Below are positions 51,777-61,265 of a stretch of DNA of 64,000 nucleotides, in pieces. The stretch covers positions 1 through 64,000 of the forward strand of contig DUSI01000036.1 of the NCBI GenBank assembly GCA_012842685.1. Direction: 5' to 3'. The stretch's first letter is position 1; each line of letters starts with the position of its first letter. The notes below the pieces were generated by a model. It was not told where the DNA came from. It searched no databases and worked only from the letters and a program-made list of their open reading frames with translations. Origin of the DNA: Candidatus Fermentithermobacillaceae bacterium. Lineage in GTDB: Bacteria > Bacillota > Sulfobacillia > Fermentithermobacillales > Fermentithermobacillaceae. The position numbers and the translations under genes are program-made.

Positions 51777-53153
51777 TTGCGGAAAAAGGCAATAGTGGCG
51801 TGGGTGGAGTGTGCCTTGCCTGACAAAGAAGTCCTGGAACGGCTCAGGAAGATGATAAGGGAACTGGAGTCCAGGGCGGCGGTTTTCCCTTCCGGACAGC
51901 AGCCCGCTCACGGGTTTGTCTCTGCCCGGGGAGGGCCACCACCCCTTCCCGGTCCGTTTTGTCCGGCACCGCCCGTGCCGGCTGCCGGAGGGGAAAGCGT
52001 ACTTCCACGGGCACAGGCCTCCCGCAGGGATCCTCTTCCTCTCTCGAGCGCGGTGACCGAAGGGGACGGCTATTCGGTGATGAGGACCGTCTATGGAGAG
52101 GGTGCCTTTCCGGAGCTCTACATGCCGTCTGCCGGGTCCCTGGAGGGTTTCCGCGCCCTGGAGCCGTCCCTGGCTTCCCTTGAAGGCTGGGTCTACCTTG
52201 ACATAGAGACGACGGGGCTGATTGGTGCGGGTACAATAGCGTTCCTCGTCGGATTGGGCCGGTGGACGGACGAAGGCTTTGCCGTGGAGCAGTACCTCCT
52301 CACTTCCAGGCAGGGCGAAGAGGCAATGCTGGACTCGCTGGCTGGTGCCCTCATGGGAAAGAGCGTCCTGGTCACCTACAACGGCAAGGCGTTCGACGTC
52401 CCGGTGCTCCAGTCCAGGTACATCTTGGCCGGTATGAGGTGCCCCTTCCCCCTAAAGGCTCACCTCGATTTCCTCTCCATCACCAAAGCCCTTGGACGAA
52501 GGGCCCCCTACGGGCAGAGCCTGAAGGAGGCGGTCAGGAGGTTTACCGGATACACACGGGAATCGGACATACCCGGAAACATGATCCCCGCCCTTTACTT
52601 CATCTACGAGAAAGAAGGCGACCTCTCGGTGCTTTCCCCCGTCCTCAAGCACAACTTCCTGGACGTTGTGAATATGGCGTGCCTCGCCTACGTGTTCGGA
52701 GAGATACTCACCGCCGGTCCTGCTTCGGGCGACCCGGAAGCTTTGTCGGGGGCAGGAAAGCTTCACCTAAGGCGCGGGAACCTTGAGATGGCCAGGCGCT
52801 GTCTGGAGACGGCGGGATCCTGTGCCCCCGAATGGCGCAGGATGAAGGGAGATGCTGAAGCGTCGCGGCTCAGGCTCCTGGCCAAGGTGTTAAGGAGGCA
52901 GGGAGACTGGGAAAGGGCCATCGATGCTCTCGAGACGCTGCTCTCTCTTGGTCCCGCCAAGGACGAGGATTACCTCTTTCTCGCCAGGTGCTACGAGCTC
53001 GGGCGGGGCGATCTGGACAAAGCCATGGAAATCGTGTCTTCGGCGCTGGAAAGGTACGCCGGAGGAACCGGCGAGGTCCCTGAGAGCCTTCTGAAGCGCA
53101 AGCGAAGGCTTCTCAAAGCCATATCCCAGCGCGGGCGGGTCCGGGAAGCCTAG
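51777..53153 (+). CDS. mrfB: MrfB, DEDD-family exonuclease with TPR
   Basis: RNase H-fold exonuclease equal to Bacillus YprB/MrfB. The nuclease domain has YLDIETTGL (Asp and Glu), a central NGKAFDVPVLQSRY, LDFLSIT and the final HNFLDVVNMACL, matching DEDD active-site order. A low-complexity Pro/Ala segment (about residues 42-90) links the N-terminal helix to the nuclease, and TPR-like helices fill about 330-440. The TTG start at 51777 is three bases behind mrfA; a TTG at 51816 with GTGGAG six bases upstream is equally plausible. Coupled to mrfA. Confidence 0.88.
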   Translation: MRKKAIVAWVECALPDKEVLERLRKMIRELESRAAVFPSGQQPAHGFVSARGGPPPLPGPFCPAPPVPAAGGESVLPRAQASRRDPLPLSSAVTEGDGYSVMRTVYGEGAFPELYMPSAGSLEGFRALEPSLASLEGWVYLDIETTGLIGAGTIAFLVGLGRWTDEGFAVEQYLLTSRQGEEAMLDSLAGALMGKSVLVTYNGKAFDVPVLQSRYILAGMRCPFPLKAHLDFLSITKALGRRAPYGQSLKEAVRRFTGYTRESDIPGNMIPALYFIYEKEGDLSVLSPVLKHNFLDVVNMACLAYVFGEILTAGPASGDPEALSGAGKLHLRRGNLEMARRCLETAGSCAPEWRRMKGDAEASRLRLLAKVLRRQGDWERAIDALETLLSLGPAKDEDYLFLARCYELGRGDLDKAMEIVSSALERYAGGTGEVPESLLKRKRRLLKAISQRGRVREA

Positions 53154-53287
53154 TCCCACGCCTCGTTATACCCTCCCTCGCGCCCGAATAAGTATTAGTT
53201 AACCGGGCAAGGGCTCTTCTCACGTTCTCCGTTCAAACTCGCTGCGTGTAGAGGCCTTGCTTTTTCCCCGAGGAGGGCTGGGCACAG

Positions 53288-54022
53288 ATGCTTGTCTACC
53301 TTAAACCTGCCACAAAGATACGTATAGCGGCGATCCTTTCCGTGATCTTGTTGGCCCTTGGGGTGAGGGCCGGCCTTTCGGTCCAGGGGGCTTCCCTGGA
53401 GACCGCGGCCAGACTGAGCCCCCTGAGCCGGGTGGAGACGTCTGAGCTGGAAGTGGGTCTTGTGGTCGACGTGACCTCAGCGAGCTCTGAGGAAGTCATG
53501 GCGTGCCTTCAGGTCCTCGAGAACCTCGAGGTAAAGGCCACCTGGTTTCTGACGGCGACCTTTGTCGAAGCTGCGGAAGGTACGGTCAGAGAGCTGGTTT
53601 CCAAGGGGCATGAAGTGGGGATCAAGGGTACCGACGAAAAACGCCTGGATAACCTCCCACAGGCGGAGATGCTGGACAGGATCAAGCGGTCCAGACAGGC
53701 GCTCATGAAGACCTCTGTGCCGACGGCGCCCTTTTTCTACGCTCCGGGCGGCAGGTTCAGCGATGCCCTGGTATCGGTGGCGTTCCAGGAGGGGTACCAG
53801 TCCATAAGGCCAGGCGTGGACCTCACAGGGATGAAAGGAAAAGAGGCGGACGCCGCGCGCAAGATGGCCGGCCGGATATCTCCGGGAGATATACTGGGGA
53901 TAAGGGTCGACAAGAAAGGGACTTTGCCTGCGGAGAAGTACCTGTCTGCCCTGGTCGGGCGGCTCAAGGAGATGAACCTGTCCGTTGTCTCCCTCTCGCG
54001 GCTCTTCAAAGGGGTAAAGTGA
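53288..54022 (+). CDS. Degenerate polysaccharide deacetylase-like protein
   Basis: A NodB-fold protein exported through an N-terminal helix (about residues 11-31). The fold pattern is clear (VKATWFLTATFVEAAEGTVRELVSKGHEVG, read in two blocks, then FYAPGGRFSDALVSVA), but the catalytic signature is lost: the first motif, normally T/S-F-D-D, is VGLVVDV, and the H-S/T-x-x-H metal site after GHEVG is IKGTDEKRL without any His. It is therefore probably inactive and structural, like the pseudo-deacetylases linked to sporulation (YlxY-like). GAGGAGGG precedes the ATG at 11 bases. Confidence 0.8.
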   Translation: MLVYLKPATKIRIAAILSVILLALGVRAGLSVQGASLETAARLSPLSRVETSELEVGLVVDVTSASSEEVMACLQVLENLEVKATWFLTATFVEAAEGTVRELVSKGHEVGIKGTDEKRLDNLPQAEMLDRIKRSRQALMKTSVPTAPFFYAPGGRFSDALVSVAFQEGYQSIRPGVDLTGMKGKEADAARKMAGRISPGDILGIRVDKKGTLPAEKYLSALVGRLKEMNLSVVSLSRLFKGVK

Positions 54023-54072
54023 GCGAGGGGATTTGCCTCCGGTTCCGTTCTAGAGCCGCGGGGAGGCCGTCC

Positions 54073-55311
54073 CTAGAAAAGCCCCATCCGGACTGCGTTT
54101 TGGGTGATCCACGCCCCTGCCCTGCCGATCAATGACGCGGGGGTCTTGGGCATGACCCATTCGCCCGTCATGAGGTCGGCCCTCCCCACTATGTCCTTCC
54201 CCAGGAAAACCAGGGCCCTCCCTATCACGGTACCGCCCCGGCACGGGCTGACCCCTTCCGGCAGTTCAAACCTGAGGTCAAGCCCAAGCGCGTTTCGAGG
54301 CACGAGGCACAGGAGGTCTGTCTTGGCCACGACTGGGACCGTGTCCTGGATGGCGCCCCTGCAGGGCAGCTCCAGGAGCGTATCTCCGGCATTGGCCAGG
54401 CGGAGGAGCCTGAAGTTGTTGAACCCATAGTCGAGGAGGGCTGCCGAGTCCGCCCACCTGTCCTCGCTCGCGAGTACGACCGAGAGGAGCTTCATGTCTC
54501 CACGCGTGGCTGACGCCACGAGGCACTGCCCCGCGGCCTCGGTCGTGCCCGTCTTCACTCCGTCGGCGCCCGAGTAGATCCAAAGGAGCCTGTTGGTGTT
54601 GGCGAGGATAGACTCAACCTGCCCGCTCGCGTCGATCACTTCTTTTTCCCGGGTGGATACCAGGCGCCTGAAATAGGGGTGCCTGAGGCACGTCCTGGCG
54701 ATGAGGGCGATATCGAAGGCTGTAGTGTAGTGGTTGGGGTCGGTCAGGCCGTGAGGATTTCGAAACTGCGTGTTTATGGCCCCGATCTCACGGGCGCGCC
54801 GGTTCATCATGTCGGAAAACGCATCGGCCGTCCCGCCGATGTGCTCGGCGATGGCCCACGCGGCATCGTTTCCCGAGTTCAGCATGAGGCCGTACAGCAG
54901 ATCTTCAAGGGTGTAGACGTCCCCCGCCCGAAGGTACATGCTCGAGCCTATCTGGCTCGCGGCCTCTTCGCTCACGGTGACGAGGTCTTCGAGCCGCCCG
55001 TTTTCCAGGGCCAAAAGGGCGGTCATGATCTTGGTGATGCTCGCCGGGTGCATGCGGACGAATCCGTTCTTCTCGTAAAGGATGGTCCCCGTCTGCCACT
55101 CCATGAGGAGCGCCGCGTGGCAAGTGAGAGAAGGTACCTCCGGAAACGCTTGCGGGCTCGCGAGGACCGTCGTTGCGGCGCTTGGGTGCGGCCCTTCGCC
55201 GGGTGCAGGGGAAACAGAAGAAATCATCAGAAAAAGGGCACAGAGAACAAGGGCGGCAAGACCTCTGTCCCATACTAGGCTTCTGAGCCGTCTCGGAAGG
55301 TCTCTTGACAT
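54073..55311 (-). CDS. dacF: D-alanyl-D-alanine carboxypeptidase, DacF-type PBP
   Basis: Serine-type carboxypeptidase (peptidase S11) trimming stem peptides of peptidoglycan. The N-terminal export helix is about residues 17-34. Active-site motifs are SITK (the serine nucleophile in HPASITKIM), SGN in LMLNSGNDAAW and KTG in DGVKTGTTEAAG. The C-terminal PBP5_C-like domain and a terminal amphipathic helix (AGAWITQNAVRMGLF) serve membrane attachment. Length 412, near DacF of Bacillus. GGGAG lies eight bases before the ATG. A role in forespore cortex is likely by homology, not shown. Confidence 0.93.
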   Translation of the reverse strand: MSRDLPRRLRSLVWDRGLAALVLCALFLMISSVSPAPGEGPHPSAATTVLASPQAFPEVPSLTCHAALLMEWQTGTILYEKNGFVRMHPASITKIMTALLALENGRLEDLVTVSEEAASQIGSSMYLRAGDVYTLEDLLYGLMLNSGNDAAWAIAEHIGGTADAFSDMMNRRAREIGAINTQFRNPHGLTDPNHYTTAFDIALIARTCLRHPYFRRLVSTREKEVIDASGQVESILANTNRLLWIYSGADGVKTGTTEAAGQCLVASATRGDMKLLSVVLASEDRWADSAALLDYGFNNFRLLRLANAGDTLLELPCRGAIQDTVPVVAKTDLLCLVPRNALGLDLRFELPEGVSPCRGGTVIGRALVFLGKDIVGRADLMTGEWVMPKTPASLIGRAGAWITQNAVRMGLF

Positions 55312-55403
55312 CAGGGCACTCCCTCTGGGCCGTGGTGAGAGATCGGGCTACTAGAGATACTATTGGGTGGGCTTCTGGCCTATGAAAGGAGGGCCCATCC
55401 GTT

Positions 55404-56414
55404 TTACTCTGACTTCAGGTTTGAACGGAAGACCAAGTCTTTCACCGGTCCCAACTCGCCACCGGGCCCTATCTCCTGGCCGTTTAGTATGAGATCCATC
55501 TCCCACGGTTTTCCAGCCCTGATGGTTATCTCGGACTCTGCCTTGAGCTCAACTATCTCTCCAGGCACCAGAGTCCGTTCGAAGGCGTACTTCCCGTCGG
55601 TGTAGACGCTTACCCAGCAATATGACTCTTGAGAGCCCCGCATCTTGATCGTCAGCTCCAAGGGAGTCCTATCCACCGACCAGATGGTCTTCTCCGCGTT
55701 CGGATCTTCTCTGGCTATGACCGGCGCCGGAGGCTCCGTCGGGAGCTCATCTACGGGCCCTGCCGGCTCCGGCAAACCCGGTTCTTGGACCTCGCCCGAT
55801 GGAGGCGTGGTTGCGGGTGCCTTTTCTTCGCCCATCTGACCACCCGGCCCGAAGATGAAGGACGGTCGTGCGCTCAGTACATAATAGACCGCCGCCGCCA
55901 ACAGGACCAGCGCTATGACCGCCCAGCCGGCGCCGCTTCTCCTCCGCTTTGCCCCAGTGGGCCTGCGCCTGGAGCGAGCCGCCTGGGCTTTGTGGGACTG
56001 TGCCGCCGTGCCTGCAGGTATCCGAGAGGTCTCCCCCGGCGATGAAGGCCCAGCGGCTTGGCTAGTCTTCGCCGCGGGATGAGCGGCCACATCTTTCTCG
56101 GGCGCCGGTTTCACCTCGGCTGCCTTCCTGGGCTCGCCACTTTTCGATTGCTCCACGATCTCCTGGTATTCTGCGGAGAACTTGGAACCGTCGAGACCCA
56201 GGAAGGAAGCGTACGTCTTGAGGAAGGCCCGGAAATAGGTCCGCCCGGGCGAGATGGAGTCGTCGCCTTCTTCAACGGCGATGAGGTACCGCGAGCGAAT
56301 CTTCGTCTTCTCGGATACCTGCTCGATCGCCAGCCCAAGCTCTTCTCGTCTTGCCCTAATACGCGAGCCCAGCTCTTTCAGTCTCTCTTTTTTCCTCTCT
56401 TCGCCGTGAGACAA
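55404..56414 (-). CDS. rodZ: RodZ-like protein with helix-turn-helix and DUF4115
   Basis: Bitopic membrane protein tied to the MreB cytoskeleton. The cytoplasmic N-terminus is a Cro/CI-type helix-turn-helix (HTH_25; IRARREELGLAIEQVSEKTKIRSRYL with ISPGRTYFRAFLKTYASFLGLD, read as two blocks). A Pro/Ala/Lys-rich linker and a basic patch precede the single membrane helix (about residues 160-180), then a Pro/Glu-rich extracellular linker and a C-terminal beta domain (WSVDRTPLELTIKMRG). The TTG at 56414 is preferred over the GTG three codons earlier because GGGGGTG precedes it. In Bacillus the orthologue ymfM is near recA as here. Confidence 0.88.
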   Translation of the reverse strand: MSHGEERKKERLKELGSRIRARREELGLAIEQVSEKTKIRSRYLIAVEEGDDSISPGRTYFRAFLKTYASFLGLDGSKFSAEYQEIVEQSKSGEPRKAAEVKPAPEKDVAAHPAAKTSQAAGPSSPGETSRIPAGTAAQSHKAQAARSRRRPTGAKRRRSGAGWAVIALVLLAAAVYYVLSARPSFIFGPGGQMGEEKAPATTPPSGEVQEPGLPEPAGPVDELPTEPPAPVIAREDPNAEKTIWSVDRTPLELTIKMRGSQESYCWVSVYTDGKYAFERTLVPGEIVELKAESEITIRAGKPWEMDLILNGQEIGPGGELGPVKDLVFRSNLKSE

Positions 56415-56451
56415 GGCGCGCACCCCCGTTTCTCATCCCCCGGACCCTTGG

Positions 56452-57765
56452 TTAGGGCCTTATCCTGTTTATCATCCTCGGGAACGGCGAGGCTTCCCTC
56501 AGGTGGTCCAGGTGGCATATCCACGCCACGAACCTTTCGATCCCGAGTCCGAAGCCGCTGTGGGGTACCGTCCCGAACTTCCTGAGGTCCAGATACCAGT
56601 CATATGCCTCCATGGGCAGGTTGTGTTCTCTTATGCGCTGGAGCAAGAGGTCATAGTCGTGGATCCTCTGGCTCCCGCCTATGATTTCCCCGTACCCTTC
56701 AGGTGCCAGCAGGTCTGCCGCCAGCACGACCTCGGGCCTCTCGGGGTGAGGTTCCATGTAGAAAGCCTTAGCTTTGGTCGGGTAATGGGTCACGAAAAGC
56801 GGGCGGTGATGCTGGCTCGCCAGGAATGTCTCGTGAGGAGCCCCGAAATCGTCTCCCCATTCGAATTCGAAACCGTTCTCATGCAGGAGCTTCACGGCAT
56901 CGTCATATGTCATCCTTGGGAAAGGCGGCGCGATGTCTTCTAGATCCTTGGGATTCCTTCCTACGTCTGCCAGCTCTTTAGAGCAGCGGTCCAGCACCCG
57001 GTGTACTATGAAGGAAACCATCCGCTCCTCAAGGTCCAGGAGCTCTTCGAAGGTCATGAAGGCGGCTTCGGGCTCCAGCATCCAGAACTCGGTGAGGTGG
57101 CGCCTGGTCTTGGATTTTTCCGCCCTGAACGTTGGGCCGAAACAGTAAACTTTCCCTAGGGCCATGATGGTTGCCTCGTTGTACAGCTGGCCGCTCTGGG
57201 AAAGGTAGGCCATCTCCCCGAAGTACTCAGTGGCGAAGAGAGTCGAAGTCCCTTCGCACGCGGACGGCGTGAGGACGGGGGCGCTCACTTCCACGAAACC
57301 TTCACTATCGAGGAACTCCCTTGCCGACCGCATGACTTCGGCCCTTACCGTAAGGATGGCCCGCTGCTTGGGAGTCCTTATCCAGAGGTGCCTGTGATCC
57401 AGGAGGAACTCGGGACCGTGTTCTTTCAGGGCTATGGGATAATCCGGCCAGGCCTGGGAGACTATCTCGCAGCTTGTCACCTGCAGCTCGTAACCGCCGG
57501 GCGCCCGGTTGTCTTTATGTACTGTGCCTTCGACGATGAGCGAGGATTCCTGGGTCAGGCCGTCGAGGTTCTTGAACATCTCCTCGCCAACATCTCCCTT
57601 GCTCGCGACACACTGGATAATGCCTGTCCCATCGCGGACTATCAGGAAAAGGATCTTGCCTGAAGAGCGCTTATTGTAAAGCCAGCCCCTTATGCGGACG
57701 AGCTTTCCCTCGAAGTTCTTGACTGCAGATATTGTGGTAGTAGTTGCCGTAGGTCTTTCTGTCAT
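56452..57765 (-). CDS. asnS: Asparaginyl-tRNA synthetase
   Basis: Class IIb aminoacyl-tRNA synthetase. The N-terminal OB-fold anticodon domain ([20 protein letters not shown]) is followed by the catalytic core with motif 2 ([23 protein letters not shown] in two blocks) and motif 3 ([13 protein letters not shown]). Features such as the short length (437) and [11 protein letters not shown] fit AsnRS; archaeal-type AspRS is less likely. The ATG at 57765 is preceded by GGAGGGGAG. No T-box is visible in the leader, only a short hairpin. Confidence 0.92.
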   Translation of the reverse strand: MTERPTATTTTISAVKNFEGKLVRIRGWLYNKRSSGKILFLIVRDGTGIIQCVASKGDVGEEMFKNLDGLTQESSLIVEGTVHKDNRAPGGYELQVTSCEIVSQAWPDYPIALKEHGPEFLLDHRHLWIRTPKQRAILTVRAEVMRSAREFLDSEGFVEVSAPVLTPSACEGTSTLFATEYFGEMAYLSQSGQLYNEATIMALGKVYCFGPTFRAEKSKTRRHLTEFWMLEPEAAFMTFEELLDLEERMVSFIVHRVLDRCSKELADVGRNPKDLEDIAPPFPRMTYDDAVKLLHENGFEFEWGDDFGAPHETFLASQHHRPLFVTHYPTKAKAFYMEPHPERPEVVLAADLLAPEGYGEIIGGSQRIHDYDLLLQRIREHNLPMEAYDWYLDLRKFGTVPHSGFGLGIERFVAWICHLDHLREASPFPRMINRIRP

Positions 57766-57789
57766 CTGAACTCCCCTCCAAGCCACGTT

Positions 57790-57805
57790 CCCCGGATAGC
57801 CGGGG
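57790..57805 (-). repeat. Short hairpin in the asnS leader
   Basis: A perfect 6-bp stem CCCCGG/CCGGGG with a 4-base loop lies 10 bases upstream of the asnS ribosome binding site. A small CAACC/GGTTG stem flanks it. No T-tract. Confidence 0.5.
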
Positions 57806-57871
57806 TTCAGGCAACCGCAGGTTGTCTGTGTATTTTACCACTAACGATACTTGCAGAGGTTATACCGGGTG

Positions 57872-60625
57872 TCAAGGAATGGCACTCGATGATCCCTCTG
57901 GAACCGACGTCGCGGCCCCTGGCCCGCCGCCCGTCAGAGCCGAAAGCTCCCTGAGGATCCGTCCCAGCTCTTGGATGGCCGCGCCGTAGCCGGCCCAGTC
58001 TCCGCTCCGGAGGGCTTCCTGGGCCTCATCCCACAAGGCGTTGGCCCGGGCGACGAGGCCAGGAACGTCGGCAGCCACCTCCCGGGGTTCGCCGGGAGTT
58101 TCCAGCGGCAAGTCCTCGCCAAAGAGCTGAGACAGCGCGTCTAACGCAGAAGTTCCCATAACTACCCTGCCGCCGTAGTACATGAGGACTAGCTTGAGCT
58201 CTGGGATCTTCACCGTTTCCGCCTGCAGGTATAGAGGTTCCATGTAGAGGAGCGAGTCGCCTACGGGGTAGATAAGAAGATTACCGCGTATTACCTGGGC
58301 ACCTCGCTGGCTCCACAGAGTGATGTTGGCGGCGATTTGGGGGTTCTGGGAGAAGAGCGATTCAACCTGCATCGGGCCCGGCACCAAGACGTCCTTAGGC
58401 ACGGCGTAGAGCGTAGCCTTGCCGTAGTCCTGGAAGCCGCAGCGGATCCCTAGCCACGCCGTCATATTGGGCTTTCCCCTAGGAGTGAAGGATGTCATGA
58501 GCATGTACTCGGGTTCGTCCTGATCGGGGACGTCTATCACTATGTAATAGGGAGTCACGACCTGCTCACCCGTGTTCCCCCCATAGATCTCCCTGGGAAG
58601 CTCCCAGTAGTCTTCCTTGTTGTAGTAGACATGCGGATCAGTCATGTGATAGGTAAGCAGGGTCCTGGCCTGGATCCTGAACAGGTCTTCTGGGTAGCGT
58701 ATGTGGGCCTTCAGGGAATCCGGCATCTCCGAGATAGACCTCAGGAGGTCCGGGAAGATCTTCGCGTATGTCCTGATTATCGGGTCTTCTTCGTCGGCCA
58801 GGTAGAACGTGACCGTCCCGTCGTACGCGTCTATCACCACTTTTACCGAATTCCGGATATAGTTGATCCCCACCACCGGGTCGGGTTGGCTGTAAGGGTA
58901 GTTGGCGGATACCGTATATGCGTCGACCATCCAGTAGAGCTTGCCTTCGGCTGTCACTATGTAGGGGTCTTGGTCGTACATGAAAAAGGGCGCTATGGTC
59001 TGGACCCTCTCCATGATGTTCCGGCGCATGACCACTCTGGATTCGGGGGTCAGCGCCCCTGACACCAGTATCTGATAGTCTCTGAAGCGGAGCATGAAGG
59101 CGAGCCGCCTCAGGAAGCCTCCTACGGGTATGCCTGCCTTGCCCTGATAGAAGGTAGGTTCCAGGGCTTCCGTCCCGCTCCTCGGGTAGTCGAACTCGGG
59201 TTCCTTGGTATTCACCACGATATAGTGGTTGGTGAGTTCTCCGAAGTAGATTTCAGGCCTCGTAACGGAGACGTCAGCCGAAGGCCTGGGCGGGATGTCT
59301 TGCAGGTAGAAAGCCGGCATCCCGTCGCGAGTCACTTCAGATGCGGGGCTCATGACGATACCGTATCCGTGGGTGTACTTGAGGTGGATATTGATCCAAG
59401 ATCTGGCCTCGGGCGGAAGCGACGAGATGTCCAGTTCTCTGGCAGATACGAGGACCAGCCGGAGGTCTCCGTCTACCACGTAGCGGTCTACGTCCACGTC
59501 GTTGAACTTGTAGTACATGCGGATCTCCTGGACCTGAGTGTAGGTGTCCTTGAGGACCCTGTAATCCCAGAGCCTGAAGTTCCTGAGCGTCGCGGCGTTC
59601 TCGGTGAGATCCGCTCTGGTTATGTTGTCCGCGGCGGCGAAGGGCACGCTCTCTATGTCGTCTATCCCAAAGGCGTGGCGTGTGAACTGGATATTATGCT
59701 CGATAAAGGGCAGTTCGTACGCAAGTTCGTTCGGGGATACGGTGAAGTTCTGCATGAAGGTCGGATAGGCGTAGCCCGCTGCGAGAGACAAGATGACGAG
59801 CCCCACCACCGAGTACCCCACGAAACGAAGGCTTCTCAAGAATAGGCCGGAAAGGGAGAGGAGCGCCGCGACGATGCAGGCAAAGATAAGCGCCTTGTAC
59901 GCCGGGATCTGGGCGTGGATGTCCACGTAGGACGCACCGTAAGCCACGCCCCTAGGAGAATACATGAGATCCCAAATGCTTATCTGGTAGCCCCACGCCC
60001 GGAGCGCAAACAGGGTCGCCGCCAGGATGGAGATGTGGATCCTTGCCCTCCTCTCAACCGCGAGCCTGCGCGGCGCGAACCGTATGTCGCCTAATATGAA
60101 GTAGGCAAGGCTTGACACGGCGAGCGACGCCAACAGGGCTACCCACAGGTGCTGCTGGACGAGCTTTACGAAGGGCAAGGAGAATATGTAGAAGCCCACG
60201 TCCTTCGCGAAGAACGGATCGCTTATCCCGAAGGGAGTCTGATTAAGGTAGGCGAGCACCACGTGCCACTGGGTGAACGCGGCTATCCCTCCCAAGACCC
60301 CCACCACCGCCGAAGGCAGCAAGATCCACCTCCGCAGGTTTCGGGGGAGCGGGATGGATACCGGCATCACCAGCCCCGCGAGCACCGTGAGGTTTTCTCT
60401 TTTCCATAGGACCGCCCGGAGGTTTGCGAAGGTAATCACGAAGAAAAAGAGGCCACCCACGAGTGCCGTGACCATCCGCGCGGTTAGAACGGTCGTGAAT
60501 ACGCTCAGGTAGCCGACTTCCTGGAACCAAAGAATGTCGGTGTAAAAGGTGGCCAGGGTTGTGGCTCCAATTCCAAGGACCAAAGCGGCTCCGATAAGTA
60601 TCCATAGCCAGTTTTGCCTGAGCAC
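57872..60625 (-). CDS. UPF0182 family large membrane protein
   Basis: A 917-residue integral membrane protein of unknown function found in Actinobacteria, Cyanobacteria and some Firmicutes. The N-terminal third holds about seven helices (first at about residues 5-27), the rest is a large extracytoplasmic region (for example YVVNTKEPEFDYPRSG, the VGINYIRNSVKVVIDAYDGT region and IIRTYAKIFPDLL), ending in an acidic, Ala-rich tail. The start is GTG with GGGGGG six bases upstream. It lies upstream of asnS on the same strand. No function is proposed. Confidence 0.9.
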   Translation of the reverse strand: MLRQNWLWILIGAALVLGIGATTLATFYTDILWFQEVGYLSVFTTVLTARMVTALVGGLFFFVITFANLRAVLWKRENLTVLAGLVMPVSIPLPRNLRRWILLPSAVVGVLGGIAAFTQWHVVLAYLNQTPFGISDPFFAKDVGFYIFSLPFVKLVQQHLWVALLASLAVSSLAYFILGDIRFAPRRLAVERRARIHISILAATLFALRAWGYQISIWDLMYSPRGVAYGASYVDIHAQIPAYKALIFACIVAALLSLSGLFLRSLRFVGYSVVGLVILSLAAGYAYPTFMQNFTVSPNELAYELPFIEHNIQFTRHAFGIDDIESVPFAAADNITRADLTENAATLRNFRLWDYRVLKDTYTQVQEIRMYYKFNDVDVDRYVVDGDLRLVLVSARELDISSLPPEARSWINIHLKYTHGYGIVMSPASEVTRDGMPAFYLQDIPPRPSADVSVTRPEIYFGELTNHYIVVNTKEPEFDYPRSGTEALEPTFYQGKAGIPVGGFLRRLAFMLRFRDYQILVSGALTPESRVVMRRNIMERVQTIAPFFMYDQDPYIVTAEGKLYWMVDAYTVSANYPYSQPDPVVGINYIRNSVKVVIDAYDGTVTFYLADEEDPIIRTYAKIFPDLLRSISEMPDSLKAHIRYPEDLFRIQARTLLTYHMTDPHVYYNKEDYWELPREIYGGNTGEQVVTPYYIVIDVPDQDEPEYMLMTSFTPRGKPNMTAWLGIRCGFQDYGKATLYAVPKDVLVPGPMQVESLFSQNPQIAANITLWSQRGAQVIRGNLLIYPVGDSLLYMEPLYLQAETVKIPELKLVLMYYGGRVVMGTSALDALSQLFGEDLPLETPGEPREVAADVPGLVARANALWDEAQEALRSGDWAGYGAAIQELGRILRELSALTGGGPGAATSVPEGSSSAIP

Positions 60626-60825
60626 CGTGAGGCCCCCCTTTCGTCAGGCTGCCCATCTCCCAAGTGACATCTCCTTGGAAAGCCGAGCCAGCCCGATCTA
60701 GGATTTCCCTTCGCAGACTCTTTTAGGATTGAGGCTTCTCAATAGATTTTTTCTGGCAAGGACTTCATTATCCTGCTCCATGAAAGCGAATAAGTCGGCG
60801 GAGACGATGTCTAGGGAAACGGTGC

Positions 60826-60848
60826 GGCACCCCGGCAGCCTGGGTGCC
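60826..60848 (-). terminator. Possible terminator after the small membrane protein gene
   Basis: A 7-bp stem GGCACCC/GGGTGCC (60826-60832 and 60842-60848) overlaps the stop codon of the gene at 60848. On the minus strand GCACCGTTTCCC follows, a weak T-tract. Confidence 0.4.
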
Positions 60849-61201
60849 TATACCTCGGGAGAAGGGTTCAGGACTACTACCAGGAAACCCGCGAAGAAGC
60901 CCACTATAATCACGGAAAGGAGCACATTTCCCGTGATAAACGTCGTTATGTCGGAGAAAAGGGCCCCGAAAACCGCCCAGGCGATGTCGGTCATGAGGTC
61001 TTCGAGGCTTCCTCTTGACGGGTCGGCCGCCATCTCGCCGAAGGCGAAGGCAACGGCGGATATGGCCCCGTAAAGGACGGATTCCACGAGCCTGTCGAAA
61101 TCCAGCCCTTTTTCGGGCGTCTCTTGCGTAACGTGTCCTGGGCTCATATCCCGGTAATCATCGTCTTTGTCCCAAAACGGAAAGGCCGCCGAAGCTTTCA
61201 T
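60848..61201 (-). CDS. Small hypothetical membrane protein
   Basis: A 117-residue protein with a polar, acidic N-terminus (DKDDDYRDM), an amphipathic or membrane helix (about residues 43-58, LYGAISAVAFAFGEM) and two hydrophobic helices (about 72-88 and 92-112). The family is unknown. The ATG follows GGGGAG at seven bases. It lies downstream of hutU on the same strand with 64 bases between. Confidence 0.65.
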   Translation of the reverse strand: MKASAAFPFWDKDDDYRDMSPGHVTQETPEKGLDFDRLVESVLYGAISAVAFAFGEMAADPSRGSLEDLMTDIAWAVFGALFSDITTFITGNVLLSVIIVGFFAGFLVVVLNPSPEV

Positions 61202-61265
61202 CTTCTCGCTCCCCGGCTCGGAGTCGAGACATCATATTCTCCGGCGGCCACTACGTGTGAAATCC

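Noticed and set aside
57766-57875. Possible T-box leader for asnS
   Set aside because: No T-box core sequence and no terminator/antiterminator pair; only a short hairpin. A TTGACA overlapping the upstream stop lacks a convincing -10.
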